A stretch of DNA of 64,000 nucleotides. Origin: Ensifer adhaerens (GTDB lineage Bacteria > Pseudomonadota > Alphaproteobacteria > Rhizobiales > Rhizobiaceae). The stretch lies in assembly GCA_900215285.1 (NCBI GenBank), contig OCMG01000002.1, positions 310,001-374,000 of the forward strand, written 5' to 3'. Each line of letters begins with the position of its first letter. Positions within the stretch are counted from its first letter, which is position 1. The position numbers and the translations under genes were made by a program. Shown one piece after another: positions 8,461 to 16,440 of this stretch. Under the pieces are notes generated by a model. It did no database searches. It had not been told where the DNA came from and was given only the letters and a program-made list of their open reading frames with translations.

Positions 8461-8799
8461 ATGGCAACTGCGACATCGATCCTGAAGGATGCAAGCAAGG
8501 AAGCACGCGCAAACGCCGGGGATTTGGAAGCCCGCGTCGAACAGCTCACAATTCAGCTGTCGGAGCTGGCGAAGAGCGTGTCGGGCTATGGCGGCAACAC
8601 GCTGGACACCCTTACCCAGGAGGCGCGCCGCATGAAGGACGACGTGGCTGACCGCTCAGTCGCTATCGCTTCCGCAGCCAAGGACACCGTGATTGCCGCA
8701 GAGGGCGACCTCGAGCAGCGCATCCGCGAACATCCCCTGACCGCCATCGGCATTGCCGCCGGCCTCGGCTTCCTGGCCGCGATCCTGACCAAGCGGTGA
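8461..8799 (+). CDS. DUF883 (ElaB/YqjD-like) membrane-anchored protein
   Basis: The 112-residue product has a long amphipathic helical region (about 1-88) and a C-terminal hydrophobic segment GIAAGLGFLAAILTKR, the layout of DUF883 proteins such as YqjD, which associate with the inner membrane and, in E. coli, with ribosomes in stationary phase. An EcfG-type promoter directly upstream makes it a general stress gene. The stop overlaps the GTG start of the next gene by four bases. AAGAAGGAG-like purines before the ATG support the start. Confidence 0.85.
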   Translation: MATATSILKDASKEARANAGDLEARVEQLTIQLSELAKSVSGYGGNTLDTLTQEARRMKDDVADRSVAIASAAKDTVIAAEGDLEQRIREHPLTAIGIAAGLGFLAAILTKR

Positions 8800-9245
8800 G
8801 CATGGTGGAGCTTTTGATCAGCCAGATCGCACAGGCCGCCGCGCGCGGCCTGGAACCATCCACTGAGCGCTTGCAGCGAAGTGTGGTGGGCGCGGCGGTA
8901 ATGGCAATTTTCGCCCTTATCGCCCTGCTATCCCTGTTCGCCACCGGGTGGTTCGCAGTCTATGAGCAGCAGGGACCGGTGGTTGCCAGTGCGTGTATGA
9001 CGTTTACCGCTGTCGTGCTGGCGCTGCTTGCCTGGGCGATCGTGACGATCCTGAACAGGAGGGCCCGGCGCATCTGGGAAGCGGAAAGACTTGAGGCCGA
9101 GCGTCGCCGCCTTGCTGCTTCGGGTAGTCGTAGCGGAGCGGTGCTCGCGCTGACCGAGCTTCCCGGTCTGGTCAGGGCAAGTCCCGTGATTACCATCCTG
9201 TCCGTGGCCGGCATCGCCTATGCGTTGATGAAGTCGCGGCGATAG
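8796..9245 (+). CDS. Phage-holin-superfamily/YqjE-like membrane protein
   Basis: The 149-residue protein has two central transmembrane segments (about 30-53 and 60-85) and a charged coiled stretch RIWEAERLEAERRRL, then a weak C-terminal hydrophobic stretch. This resembles DUF1469/YqjE proteins, which often follow DUF883 genes as here. The GTG start lies inside the stop of the previous gene (GTGA), indicating translational coupling and shared control by the EcfG-type promoter at 8401. The molecular function is unknown. Confidence 0.78.
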   Translation: MSMVELLISQIAQAAARGLEPSTERLQRSVVGAAVMAIFALIALLSLFATGWFAVYEQQGPVVASACMTFTAVVLALLAWAIVTILNRRARRIWEAERLEAERRRLAASGSRSGAVLALTELPGLVRASPVITILSVAGIAYALMKSRR

Positions 9246-9318
9246 CATCTCGCCGCGACCTCCAAACCGATCGAAACGGGCGGGTTTGTTGGTGCGAGAA
9301 AAAAAATTCGCCAGAGGC

Positions 9319-9343
9319 GGAACCAAGGCGCATGGCGTACGTT
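9319..9343 (+). promoter_or_regulatory. EcfG-type promoter of phyR
   Basis: GGAAC at 9319-9323 and CGTT at 9340-9343 with a 16-base spacer lie 40 bases before the phyR ATG. This would give the positive feedback on phyR known in related bacteria. Confidence 0.82.
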
Positions 9344-9383
9344 ATAGTCTGGTAGAGCAGTTTAGACTCCATGGAGTGACTAT

Positions 9384-10181
9384 ATGTCCCTGACCGCCCG
9401 TGTCGCCGTCCACCTTCCCCTTCTGAGACGTTTTGCCCGCGCGGTGACCGGCTCGCAAACGTCCGGCGATGCCTATGTCGCGGCGATGCTTGAGTCGCTC
9501 ATCGCTGACATTTCGATCATGCCGAAAGAAGAGGACGACAAGATTGCCGTCTTCAAGCTCTTCATCAATGTCTTCGACCGGCTCGACGTGACGCCCCGGG
9601 TGATCGAAACACCCTTCGCCTGGGAAAAGCGGGCAGCCAGTAACCTGCTGAACCTGCCGAAGCGGGAGAGAATTGCCTTCCTGCTCGTGGCGCTCGAGGG
9701 CTTCTCGAGTGTTGCTGCGGCAAACGTTCTGGGTGTCAGCGACTCGGAATTCAGCCGCCTGATCGACGATGCCTCCAAGCAGATTTCCCAGCAGGTGGTA
9801 ACCGATGTCATGATCATCGAGGACGAACCTCTCATCGCTCTCGATATCGAGCAAATGGTCGAAGAGCTCGGCCATACGGTCACCGGGATTGCCCGCACGC
9901 ACAGCGAGGCCGTGAAGCTTTACGGCGAGACGAAGCCGAAGCTCGTTCTTGCGGACATTCAGCTTGCCGATGGAAGCTCCGGCATCGACGCCGTCAACGA
10001 CATCTTGAAGACCGACAGCAGCATCCCTGTGATCTTCATTACCGCCTTCCCGGAGCGCCTGCTGACGGGCGAGCGCCCCGAACCTGCCTTCCTGGTGACG
10101 AAACCCTTCAATCCCGACATGGTCAAGGCCTTGATCAGCCAGGCTCTGTTTTTCAATGAAAGGCAGAGGGAGGCGGCCTGA
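9384..10181 (+). CDS. phyR: PhyR, anti-anti-sigma response regulator of the general stress response
   Basis: PhyR combines an N-terminal sigma-like domain (about residues 1-130, with EKRAASNLLNLPKRERIAFL) and a C-terminal receiver (about 138-255). Receiver residues are E146/D147 (MIIEDEPL), phosphoacceptor D191 (LADIQL), T220 and K240 (VTKPFNPD). When phosphorylated, the sigma-like domain captures NepR and releases EcfG. The 265-residue length matches the family. An EcfG-type promoter precedes it, a HWE kinase gene follows, and nepR-ecfG lie 5.5 kb downstream, a looser arrangement than the compact locus of many relatives. Confidence 0.96.
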   Translation: MSLTARVAVHLPLLRRFARAVTGSQTSGDAYVAAMLESLIADISIMPKEEDDKIAVFKLFINVFDRLDVTPRVIETPFAWEKRAASNLLNLPKRERIAFLLVALEGFSSVAAANVLGVSDSEFSRLIDDASKQISQQVVTDVMIIEDEPLIALDIEQMVEELGHTVTGIARTHSEAVKLYGETKPKLVLADIQLADGSSGIDAVNDILKTDSSIPVIFITAFPERLLTGERPEPAFLVTKPFNPDMVKALISQALFFNERQREAA

Positions 10182-10219
10182 GGTGGCCCTGACCGAATAA
10201 TAAGAACCAGAGACCTTTC

Positions 10220-10251
10220 GGTCGGGCGCGCGTAAGAGCGCACGCCCGACC
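10220..10251 (+). other. Hairpin between phyR and the HWE kinase gene
   Basis: GGTCGGGCG and CGCCCGACC, with an extra GCG/CGC pairing after one mismatch and a 6-base loop, form a strong stem 20 bases before the kinase GTG. No T-tract follows, so it may slow transcription, protect the phyR transcript or limit kinase translation, rather than act as a simple terminator. Confidence 0.5.
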
Positions 10252-10270
10252 CGGATCGGGGTAATGAATC

Positions 10271-11260
10271 GTGAAACGATTGTCATGGGTAGAACCGGGA
10301 GAGATCGACGCGCTCGGGCGTGATTTCTTCATCCATGCGCTCGTTGACATGGGGGCCTGCTACATCCTCTATGACGAAACCGGTCGCTGCATCTGCATCA
10401 CCAGCCTTCCGTCCCGATGGCAGGTCAAGAATTCCGAACGGCCCACGGATTACAGCTTGTTCGGAGAGGACATCGCACAACGGTTGATCGAGTCTCGCGC
10501 AAGGCTCGTCGATCCGGGCGATCAGGTTGACCTGGAAATCACGGTGGCGGATGAAAGCGTCTACGAATTCCGCAGCCGCAAGGTGGATATACCGGGACAG
10601 GGCCACTACGTCATCATGTCGATCTCCGACAGGACGGAAGAACGGCAGCGCGCCAAAACGCTGCATTCCCTGCTCCTGGAAGTCAGCCACCGGTCGAAGA
10701 ACCTTCTGGCCATCGTGCAAGGGATCGCATCCCACACCGCACGGTTCACCGGTAGCCTTGATGACTTTCTGGACAAGTTCCGGGGACGGCTCTACGCGCT
10801 GGCGCAGTCGCAGGACCTGGTTACCGCATCGAGTTGGCGCGGCGCCGATTTCATGGAACTCGCCAAGGCGCAGATCGAGCGTTACATCAGCCGCAATCCG
10901 GGCGCGATCACGGTGACGGGGGATAAGATCAACCTGTCTCCCAACGCAGCGACACATCTCGGGCTTGCTCTGCACGAACTGGTCGTCAATGCGCTGACCA
11001 ACAGCGATATCCTCTCGAAAGAGAATGCCGTTCAGGTGGATTGCCGCCGCGTCGATACAGCGGAAGGACAAAGGATCAGGTTTCTGTGGCGCGAACAGTT
11101 GCGGCGAGGCGACATACAGTTGTCAGACTGGAGCCAGCATTTTGCCAGCACGGTCCTGCAGCGGATCGTTCCGGCAGCGCTCGGAGGCCATGCGGTCAAC
11201 CGGGTGGAAGATGCCAGCATCAGTTACGAGTTGACCTTTCCGATCGACAGCCGGGCATGA
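10271..11260 (+). CDS. HWE-family sensor histidine kinase, candidate PhyR kinase
   Basis: The 329-residue soluble protein has a PAS-like N-terminal part (about 20-125), a HWE-type dimerisation helix with H140 in EVSHRSKNLLAIVQG, an N-box around ALHELVVNAL, and the family's W-x-E element in FLWREQL. HWE kinases are the usual phosphodonors of PhyR, and this gene lies immediately after phyR. GTG at 10271 is the start; an ATG at 10264 is in another frame. No transmembrane segment is visible, so the signal is cytosolic. Direct phosphorylation of PhyR is inferred from position and family. Confidence 0.88.
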   Translation: MKRLSWVEPGEIDALGRDFFIHALVDMGACYILYDETGRCICITSLPSRWQVKNSERPTDYSLFGEDIAQRLIESRARLVDPGDQVDLEITVADESVYEFRSRKVDIPGQGHYVIMSISDRTEERQRAKTLHSLLLEVSHRSKNLLAIVQGIASHTARFTGSLDDFLDKFRGRLYALAQSQDLVTASSWRGADFMELAKAQIERYISRNPGAITVTGDKINLSPNAATHLGLALHELVVNALTNSDILSKENAVQVDCRRVDTAEGQRIRFLWREQLRRGDIQLSDWSQHFASTVLQRIVPAALGGHAVNRVEDASISYELTFPIDSRA

Positions 11261-11341
11261 CGTGGACTGCCCGGCGCCAACACGGCAATCCTTTCACTTT
11301 CAGACCTGACAAGACGCACCCCAACGGCGAGATAGGGCGAC

Positions 11342-12340
11342 ATGAAGCGCTTCAACTGTGACAATTGCAATTCCATCATCCACTTCGACAACGCGCTTTG
11401 CCTGAACTGCGGCTTCTCGCTCGGCTTCGACAAGGACGCGCTCGGCATGCGCGCCTTCAGCGACGCGCCCCCTGAAGGGTTCGTCGTCTGCGCCAATGCA
11501 TCCACCTGCGGATGCAACTGGCTGGCGCCCGCGCTGGACGGTCCAAGCTTCTGTTTCGCCTGCTCGCTCAACCAGATGGTGCCGGATCTTTCCAATCAGG
11601 CCCATGTGGCGCGCTGGACGAAACTCGAAGCCGCAAAGCGGCATTTTCTCTACGGCATCCTGAAGCTGGGACTTCCGATCGTCACCCGCGCGGAAAACCC
11701 GGAAGAGGGACTGGGCTTCGACTTGTTGGCCGATGCGCCGGATGTCGGGCATGTCATGACCGGGCATGAGAACGGGCTCATCACGATCAACATAGCCGAG
11801 GCCAGTGCTGCCGAACGCGAGGCCGCCCGTGAAGCCATGGGCGAGGCGTTGAGGACGTTGATCGGCCATTACAGGCATGAGTCCGGACACTATTACTGGA
11901 ACCTGCTGATCCGCGACGGAGACAGGCTGGAGGCGGCACGCACCGTGTTCGGCGACGAGACGGTCGACTACGGAGCAGCACTGGAAGCCCATTACGCCAA
12001 CGGCGCGCCGCCGGACTGGCAGGAGAACTTCGTCAGCGCCTATGCCTCCAGTCATCCGTGGGAGGATTTCGCCGAGACATGGGCGCATTACCTCCATATC
12101 GTCGACGGACTCGAAACGGCCTATGCCTACCACGTCCAGCGCGAAAACCCGGACTGGCATTTCGAGCCGGGCGCCGATACGCCGCTGGACCGCATCATTG
12201 CAGCCTGGGTGGAATTGACGATCGGCATCAATGCCATCAACAGAAGCCTCGGCCAGCCGGACCTCTATCCGTTCGTCTTTTCGGAACGCGTGATTGAAAA
12301 ACTGGATTTCGTGCACCGCCTGGTGACCTCGAAACATTGA
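11342..12340 (+). CDS. Zinc-ribbon putative metallopeptidase (Peptidase_Mx-like)
   Basis: The 332-residue protein begins with a double-cysteine zinc ribbon (C6, C9, C20, C23), followed by more cysteines at about 50-74. A zinc-peptidase motif HESGH (H179, E180, H183) lies in GHYRHESGHYYWN, and acidic residues in WEDFAETWAHYLH (about 238-250) could supply the third ligand. It resembles the putative zinc-binding metallopeptidase family found widely in rhizobia, whose substrate is unknown. No signal peptide is present, so it should be cytosolic. It lies within the stress island but has no EcfG-type site of its own that I could find. Confidence 0.8.
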   Translation: MKRFNCDNCNSIIHFDNALCLNCGFSLGFDKDALGMRAFSDAPPEGFVVCANASTCGCNWLAPALDGPSFCFACSLNQMVPDLSNQAHVARWTKLEAAKRHFLYGILKLGLPIVTRAENPEEGLGFDLLADAPDVGHVMTGHENGLITINIAEASAAEREAAREAMGEALRTLIGHYRHESGHYYWNLLIRDGDRLEAARTVFGDETVDYGAALEAHYANGAPPDWQENFVSAYASSHPWEDFAETWAHYLHIVDGLETAYAYHVQRENPDWHFEPGADTPLDRIIAAWVELTIGINAINRSLGQPDLYPFVFSERVIEKLDFVHRLVTSKH

Positions 12341-12345
12341 GATCC

Positions 12346-12370
12346 GGAACAAACTTCCGCCTTAAACGTT
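12346..12370 (+). promoter_or_regulatory. EcfG-type promoter
   Basis: GGAAC (12346-12350) and CGTT (12367-12370) with a 16-base spacer stand 27 bases before the ATG at 12398. The match supports the following small gene as real and as stress-induced. Confidence 0.8.
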
Positions 12371-12397
12371 AAACCTCCACAGACGTTGGAGGCGGAC

Positions 12398-12700
12398 ATG
12401 AGCAGCTTCGCAGCAATACTGGTTTTGGTCGCATGCCCCGTGAATTCGACACATTGCATCTCTGAACCCGTGCGGATTTCAACTTATGAACGCGCGCAGG
12501 ATTGCGAAAAGAGCATGCCGATCGAAATCCGGAAGTTGAAGACACCGGGAATGCGGATTCTCGGTTCTTGCAATACGTTCGACGCGAGCCTGATGACACA
12601 CATGAAGCCCATCGACGTGACGAACAGGATTGATCCGAAGAAGCCGCAGACAGGCGATGATTCACGCACTGCCGTAGGTTTCCAGGAAAAGGTCAGATGA
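12398..12700 (+). CDS. Small cysteine-containing hypothetical protein, EcfG-controlled
   Basis: The 100-residue product starts with a short hydrophobic stretch (FAAILVLVACPV) and carries four cysteines (residues 13, 20, 36, 58), suggesting export and disulfides or membrane attachment. I do not recognise the family. ATG at 12398 is supported by GGAGGCGGAC directly before it and by an EcfG-type promoter 27 bases upstream; an in-frame ATG 12 bases earlier lies closer to the promoter and lacks this site. The next small gene starts 25 bases after its stop, so the two probably share a transcript. Confidence 0.6.
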   Translation: MSSFAAILVLVACPVNSTHCISEPVRISTYERAQDCEKSMPIEIRKLKTPGMRILGSCNTFDASLMTHMKPIDVTNRIDPKKPQTGDDSRTAVGFQEKVR

Positions 12701-12725
12701 CGCGCAATCTGAGGGGGAGTGATCC

Positions 12726-12920
12726 ATGCGCATCTTTTGGGACAGGAACGACCGATCCGCACCGCGCGCAGAGTGGCAGCCGGACTGGGCTGCAACGGCA
12801 ACTGAGCTGGAAAGCGGGCTGCCGTTGCATACGGGACGGGCGCTGACATGGCTCTCGGTGGCGCAGGCCGTCATCCAGGGTCTCGGCCTGCTCGTCATCG
12901 TCTATGCGTGCCTGCGCTGA
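12726..12920 (+). CDS. Small single-span membrane protein
   Basis: The 64-residue product has a charged N-terminal half and one C-terminal hydrophobic segment (about residues 42-63, AQAVIQGLGLLVIVYACLR). The ribosome site GAGGGGGAG lies 6 bases before the ATG, which is strong for this genome. It follows the cysteine-containing small gene closely and is probably co-transcribed from the EcfG-type promoter at 12346. No family is recognised. Confidence 0.6.
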   Translation: MRIFWDRNDRSAPRAEWQPDWAATATELESGLPLHTGRALTWLSVAQAVIQGLGLLVIVYACLR

Positions 12921-12988
12921 CAACTTCGTTATAACGCGCGCTTCCACGTGGCGCCGCTCGGCGCTGCGTCCCTTCCCTATCCGTCATC

Positions 12989-13031
12989 GGGCGTTTCAGC
13001 ACGTTGAAACGCCCCGGGGTCAAGACCCCGG
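12989..13031 (+). other. Two tandem perfect hairpins before the antiporter gene
   Basis: GGGCGTTTCA-gcacgt-TGAAACGCCC (12989-13014) is followed directly by CCGGGGTC-AA-GACCCCGG (13014-13031), sharing one base. There is no T-tract after the second stem. The pair ends 28 bases before the antiporter ATG, so it could be a structured leader, an mRNA stabiliser, or the remains of a terminator for the small genes upstream. Confidence 0.6.
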
Positions 13032-13058
13032 TTCTCCAGCCTTATGAGATAATCCTGC

Positions 13059-15263
13059 ATGCATGGTGCGGCGGCTCACTCGGAAGCCCTCTTCCTGTTC
13101 CAGATCGTCCTACTCGTGGTGGTGGGTCGACTCTTCGGCGAACTCATGGTTCGCATCGGTCAACCCTCGATCATGGGGCAGATCATCGGCGGCATCCTGC
13201 TGGGGCCGTCGGTTCTCGGTCACTTTGCGCCCGGCGTGGAAGCTGCCATCTTTCCACAACTGGATGCCCAGAAAAGCATGACCGAGGCGGTTGCCCAATT
13301 GGGCATTCTCTTCCTGCTGCTGCTGGCGGGCATGGAAACTGACCTTGGCCTGGCCATGCGGCTGCGCCGTTCCGCGGCCAGCATTTCGCTTGCGGGCATT
13401 GTCATCCCCTTCACCTGCGGCTTCATTCTCGGCGAATTGATGCCGCAGCATCTCGTTCCCAATCCGGACCAGCGCATCGTCACATCGCTCTTCATGGGAA
13501 CGGCGCTCGCCATATCCTCCGTGAAGATCGTAGCAACGGTGGTTCGGGAAATGGACTTCCTGCGGCGCAACATCGGTCAATTGATCGTCGCCTCCGCGAT
13601 TATCGATGACACGATCGGCTGGGTCGTCATCGCCTTCACCTTCAGCCTGGCGAAATCCGGCACGGTCGATCTTGCCTCGATCGGAACAAGTGTTTTCGGC
13701 ACGCTCGTCTTCATGGTCGTCAGCTTCACCATCGGCCGCCGACTGGTCTTCGAGATCATTCGCATCACGAATGACAATTTCAAAAGCGATCTCCCCGTGC
13801 TCTCCGCCATCATTGCCATCATGGGTGCCATGGCGATGATGACTGACATGATTGGCGTGCACACGGTTCTCGGCGCCTTCGTAGCAGGCATTCTCGTCGG
13901 AGAGTCGCCCATCCTAACGCGGCAGATCGACACGCAATTGCGGGGCCTCACGACAGCGCTCTTCATGCCGGTCTTCTTTGGTCTGACAGGCTTGAAGACC
14001 GATATCGGCGTTCTTTTCGAACGGGATGCCCTCCTGCTGACGCTGGGTCTCATCGTCGTCGCCAGCGTGGGCAAGTTCGGCGGCGCCTTTGTCGGCGCGC
14101 GGCTCAGCGGGCTGACGCGGGCGGAGGCTCTCGCCCTCGGCTCCGGAATGAATGCACGCGGCTCGACCGAAGTCATCATCGCAACAATCGGCCTGAGCGT
14201 CGGGGTGCTCAACGAACAGCTCTTTTCCGCGATCGTCGCGATGGCACTGGTCACGACGATGGCCATGCCGTCGATGCTGCGCTGGGCGCTTCGCCGCCTG
14301 CCGCTGCGCGAGGAGGAGGAAAACCGCCTCCTCAAGGAGGATTTCGAGGCCGCCAGCTTCCTGAACAGGTTCGAACGCCCACTCCTCGCCGTCGATCTGT
14401 CGACAGGCGCCGAGCTGGCCGGGCGGCTGGCCGCCAATTTCGCGCAGTCGCGAGGGATGCCGCTGACCGTCCTGAACGTGCAGGACGTGGAAGAAAAACC
14501 GGGCTCCCAGGACGGTGCGGATGAGACAAAGGCATCAGACTTGCGCGAGAAGACGGAGGTCTACGCGGCGCGTCTGCGCGAGCGCGCGACACGACCGAAG
14601 GACAGCGAAGAGGAGAACGCCAAGACAGACGGGCTTCACGTGACCACCCGCAATCGCGACGGCGAGGATATCGCGGAGGTGCTAAAGGAGAACGCGGAGA
14701 AGGGTCATGATCTGCTCTTTGTGGGCGTCGACCCGGTCAGCGCGGAAAGCGGAGGCTTTTCCCGTCGCGTTTCGCGTCTTGTTTCCGCCTTTGCCAGCAC
14801 GGTCGCCATCGTCGTTTCCCGCGAGGGGCGCACGCCGGTTGCGGAAAACGAATTGCGGATCCTGATCCCGATCAGCGACACCGAACGCTCGATCCGAGCC
14901 GTTGAGTTCGGCTGCGCGTTGGCAGGTCCGTCAGGTGCGGCAGTCTCGGTGATCTACATCATGGATTCCAATGAAGCGCAGCAGCGGCCGCGGTTCGGGC
15001 GCGAGGAGAGCGGTCACGCGGCCGCTTTCGAAAGGATCGACGAGATCAGTGCCCAGACGGGCGTGAAGATTGCCAAGACCTTGCAGGAAGGGAATTCGGC
15101 TGAAGTGGCGGTGCTCCGACATGCGCGCAGAGGCCGCTACAATCTTCTGGTGGTGGGCGTCAGCCGGCGCGCGGGCGAACGCTTGTCCTACGGTCGCATT
15201 GCCGACACGCTGCTCGACACGTCGGATAGGTCAATCGTCTTCCTGGAAACGGAGCAGGCATAG
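13059..15263 (+). CDS. Kef-type cation:proton antiporter with C-terminal USP-like domains
   Basis: The 734-residue protein has an N-terminal CPA2 antiporter domain of about 12 transmembrane segments (residues 10-405), with IGQPSIMGQIIGGILLGPS and NARGSTEVIIA as family landmarks. A cytoplasmic tail (about 425-734) looks like two universal-stress-protein-like halves, ending with LLVVGVSRRAGERLSYGRIA. It should exchange K+ or Na+ for protons, with the tail binding a nucleotide or sensing stress. It sits in the general stress island behind two tandem hairpins. No EcfG-type promoter was found before it. The transported ion is not determined. Confidence 0.85.
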   Translation: MHGAAAHSEALFLFQIVLLVVVGRLFGELMVRIGQPSIMGQIIGGILLGPSVLGHFAPGVEAAIFPQLDAQKSMTEAVAQLGILFLLLLAGMETDLGLAMRLRRSAASISLAGIVIPFTCGFILGELMPQHLVPNPDQRIVTSLFMGTALAISSVKIVATVVREMDFLRRNIGQLIVASAIIDDTIGWVVIAFTFSLAKSGTVDLASIGTSVFGTLVFMVVSFTIGRRLVFEIIRITNDNFKSDLPVLSAIIAIMGAMAMMTDMIGVHTVLGAFVAGILVGESPILTRQIDTQLRGLTTALFMPVFFGLTGLKTDIGVLFERDALLLTLGLIVVASVGKFGGAFVGARLSGLTRAEALALGSGMNARGSTEVIIATIGLSVGVLNEQLFSAIVAMALVTTMAMPSMLRWALRRLPLREEEENRLLKEDFEAASFLNRFERPLLAVDLSTGAELAGRLAANFAQSRGMPLTVLNVQDVEEKPGSQDGADETKASDLREKTEVYAARLRERATRPKDSEEENAKTDGLHVTTRNRDGEDIAEVLKENAEKGHDLLFVGVDPVSAESGGFSRRVSRLVSAFASTVAIVVSREGRTPVAENELRILIPISDTERSIRAVEFGCALAGPSGAAVSVIYIMDSNEAQQRPRFGREESGHAAAFERIDEISAQTGVKIAKTLQEGNSAEVAVLRHARRGRYNLLVVGVSRRAGERLSYGRIADTLLDTSDRSIVFLETEQA

Positions 15264-15276
15264 TCCGGACAAAAAA

Positions 15277-15297
15277 AGCCCGGGTAGAACCCGGGCT
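15277..15297. terminator. Bidirectional intrinsic terminator
   Basis: AGCCCGGGT-aga-ACCCGGGCT forms a 9-bp stem. On the minus strand it is followed by a run of seven T, making it a strong terminator for the DUF1328 gene; on the plus strand it follows the antiporter gene with a weaker tail. Confidence 0.85.
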
Positions 15298-15320
15298 CTT
15301 GATGTCTCAGATCAGATGTA

Positions 15321-15488
15321 TCATCGCGCGCGGCGGAAGCCGCCGAATATCAGCGAGGCGAGGAAGAGGATCAGGAAGACGAAGAAGAGAATCTTGGCAA
15401 TCCCGACCGAAGCGCCGGCAATACCACCAAATCCGAGCGCGCCGGCGATGATGGCCACGACGAGAAAAAGAAGAGCGTAATAGAGCAT
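15321..15488 (-). CDS. DUF1328 small membrane protein
   Basis: The 55-residue product starts [22 protein letters not shown] and is almost entirely two hydrophobic segments with glycine-rich turns, ending in FGGFRRAR. This is the DUF1328/YtjA pattern, common in stress regulons of alphaproteobacteria. A longer in-frame start exists upstream, but the family begins at this methionine and an EcfG-type promoter lies 31-55 bases before it. The function is unknown; the protein should sit in the inner membrane. Confidence 0.88.
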   Translation of the reverse strand: MLYYALLFLVVAIIAGALGFGGIAGASVGIAKILFFVFLILFLASLIFGGFRRAR

Positions 15489-15518
15489 GTGATTTCTCCC
15501 TGGGTTATCGGTGAGGAT

Positions 15519-15543
15519 AACGCGCAACCCGAAAAACTGTTCC
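15519..15543 (-). promoter_or_regulatory. EcfG-type promoter of the DUF1328 gene
   Basis: On the minus strand GGAAC (15543-15539) and CGTT (15522-15519) are 16 bases apart. The divergent nepR-ecfG promoter lies 60 bases away on the other strand. Confidence 0.8.
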
Positions 15544-15601
15544 TCGCCAAGAAGCCATTTGCGCCCTCCTCGCGAAATGTGCGAAAATCGTGGCATTCAA
15601 C

Positions 15602-15627
15602 GGAACTTTCTTCCCAGGCCGCTCGTT
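15602..15627 (+). promoter_or_regulatory. EcfG-type promoter of nepR-ecfG
   Basis: GGAAC (15602-15606) and CGTT (15624-15627) have a 17-base spacer, one longer than the other sites in this window. It lies 31 bases before nepR and would make ecfG autoregulated. Confidence 0.8.
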
Positions 15628-15657
15628 TAGCGCCATATCGTCCACTGATCGGTTTAG

Positions 15658-15870
15658 ATGATGAACAAGCCAAATGCTGAGAATTCGAAGAAGCGCCTGA
15701 ACGGCGGGTTGCCCCCGGCCGACGTCGTGCAGGATGGGATCGCCTTGAGATTGCGCGAGCTTTACGCGAACCTCGAAAACGAAGGGATTCCGGATAACCT
15801 TCTTCATCTTCTGGAGAAACTGGACGAAGCCGAACGCGCCCAATCGGGCAAGCAGATGCCTGAGGTGTGA
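15658..15870 (+). CDS. nepR: NepR anti-sigma factor
   Basis: NepR binds EcfG in unstressed cells and is titrated by phosphorylated PhyR. The 70-residue product has the conserved helical core ALRLRELYANLENEGIPDNL (about residues 29-48) followed by LLEKLDEAE, exactly the NepR signature. The gene lies three bases upstream of ecfG behind an EcfG-type promoter, the canonical arrangement. The second methionine in MMNKPN could also be used. Confidence 0.95.
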   Translation: MMNKPNAENSKKRLNGGLPPADVVQDGIALRLRELYANLENEGIPDNLLHLLEKLDEAERAQSGKQMPEV

Positions 15871-15873
15871 TCC

Positions 15874-16437
15874 ATGGCCGACAACGAGAGCCATCAGTTG
15901 CAGTTCAAGCGCGAACTGCTGAAGACCCTTCCGAGTCTCCGCGCCTTCGCGATTTCACTCACCGGGACCTACGACAAGGCGGACGACCTTGTACAGGAAG
16001 CCGTGGTTCGCGCCTGGTCGCGCCAGGACAGCTTCGAACTCGGCACGAACATGAAGGCCTGGCTCTTCACGATCCTGCGGAACGAGTTCTATTCACAGAT
16101 GCGCAAGCGGGGCCGCGAGGTTTCCGACGCCGAAGGTACTTACACGGCACAGATGTCCGTTCACCCGAACCAGATCGGGGCCATCGACATGAAGGACTTC
16201 ACGAAAGCACTGAACAAGTTGGCGGAAGACCAGCGCGAGGCCATTATCCTCGTCTGCGCGTCAGGCTTTTCCTACGAGGAGGCGGCCAATATCTGCGGCT
16301 GCGCGGTGGGCACCATCAAGAGCCGTATCAACCGTGCCCGCGGTCGCCTGCAGGAATTGCTGGGAATCGAAGGCGAGGGTGATTACGGACCGGAACCGCA
16401 TATCGCAGCCGTTTTGCGGCACTCAGTGACAGCTTGA
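15874..16437 (+). CDS. ecfG: EcfG general stress sigma factor (ECF15 group)
   Basis: This 187-residue ECF sigma factor directs RNA polymerase to GGAAC/CGTT promoters. Region 2 (about 15-85) includes YDKADDLVQEAVVRAW, and region 4 (about 115-170) includes YEEAANICGCAVGTIKSRIN, the helix-turn-helix that reads the -35 element. It is co-transcribed with nepR. The seven matching promoter sites in this window, including its own, fit its regulon. It ends three bases from a convergent receiver gene. Confidence 0.95.
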   Translation: MADNESHQLQFKRELLKTLPSLRAFAISLTGTYDKADDLVQEAVVRAWSRQDSFELGTNMKAWLFTILRNEFYSQMRKRGREVSDAEGTYTAQMSVHPNQIGAIDMKDFTKALNKLAEDQREAIILVCASGFSYEEAANICGCAVGTIKSRINRARGRLQELLGIEGEGDYGPEPHIAAVLRHSVTA

Positions 16438-16440
16438 GGA

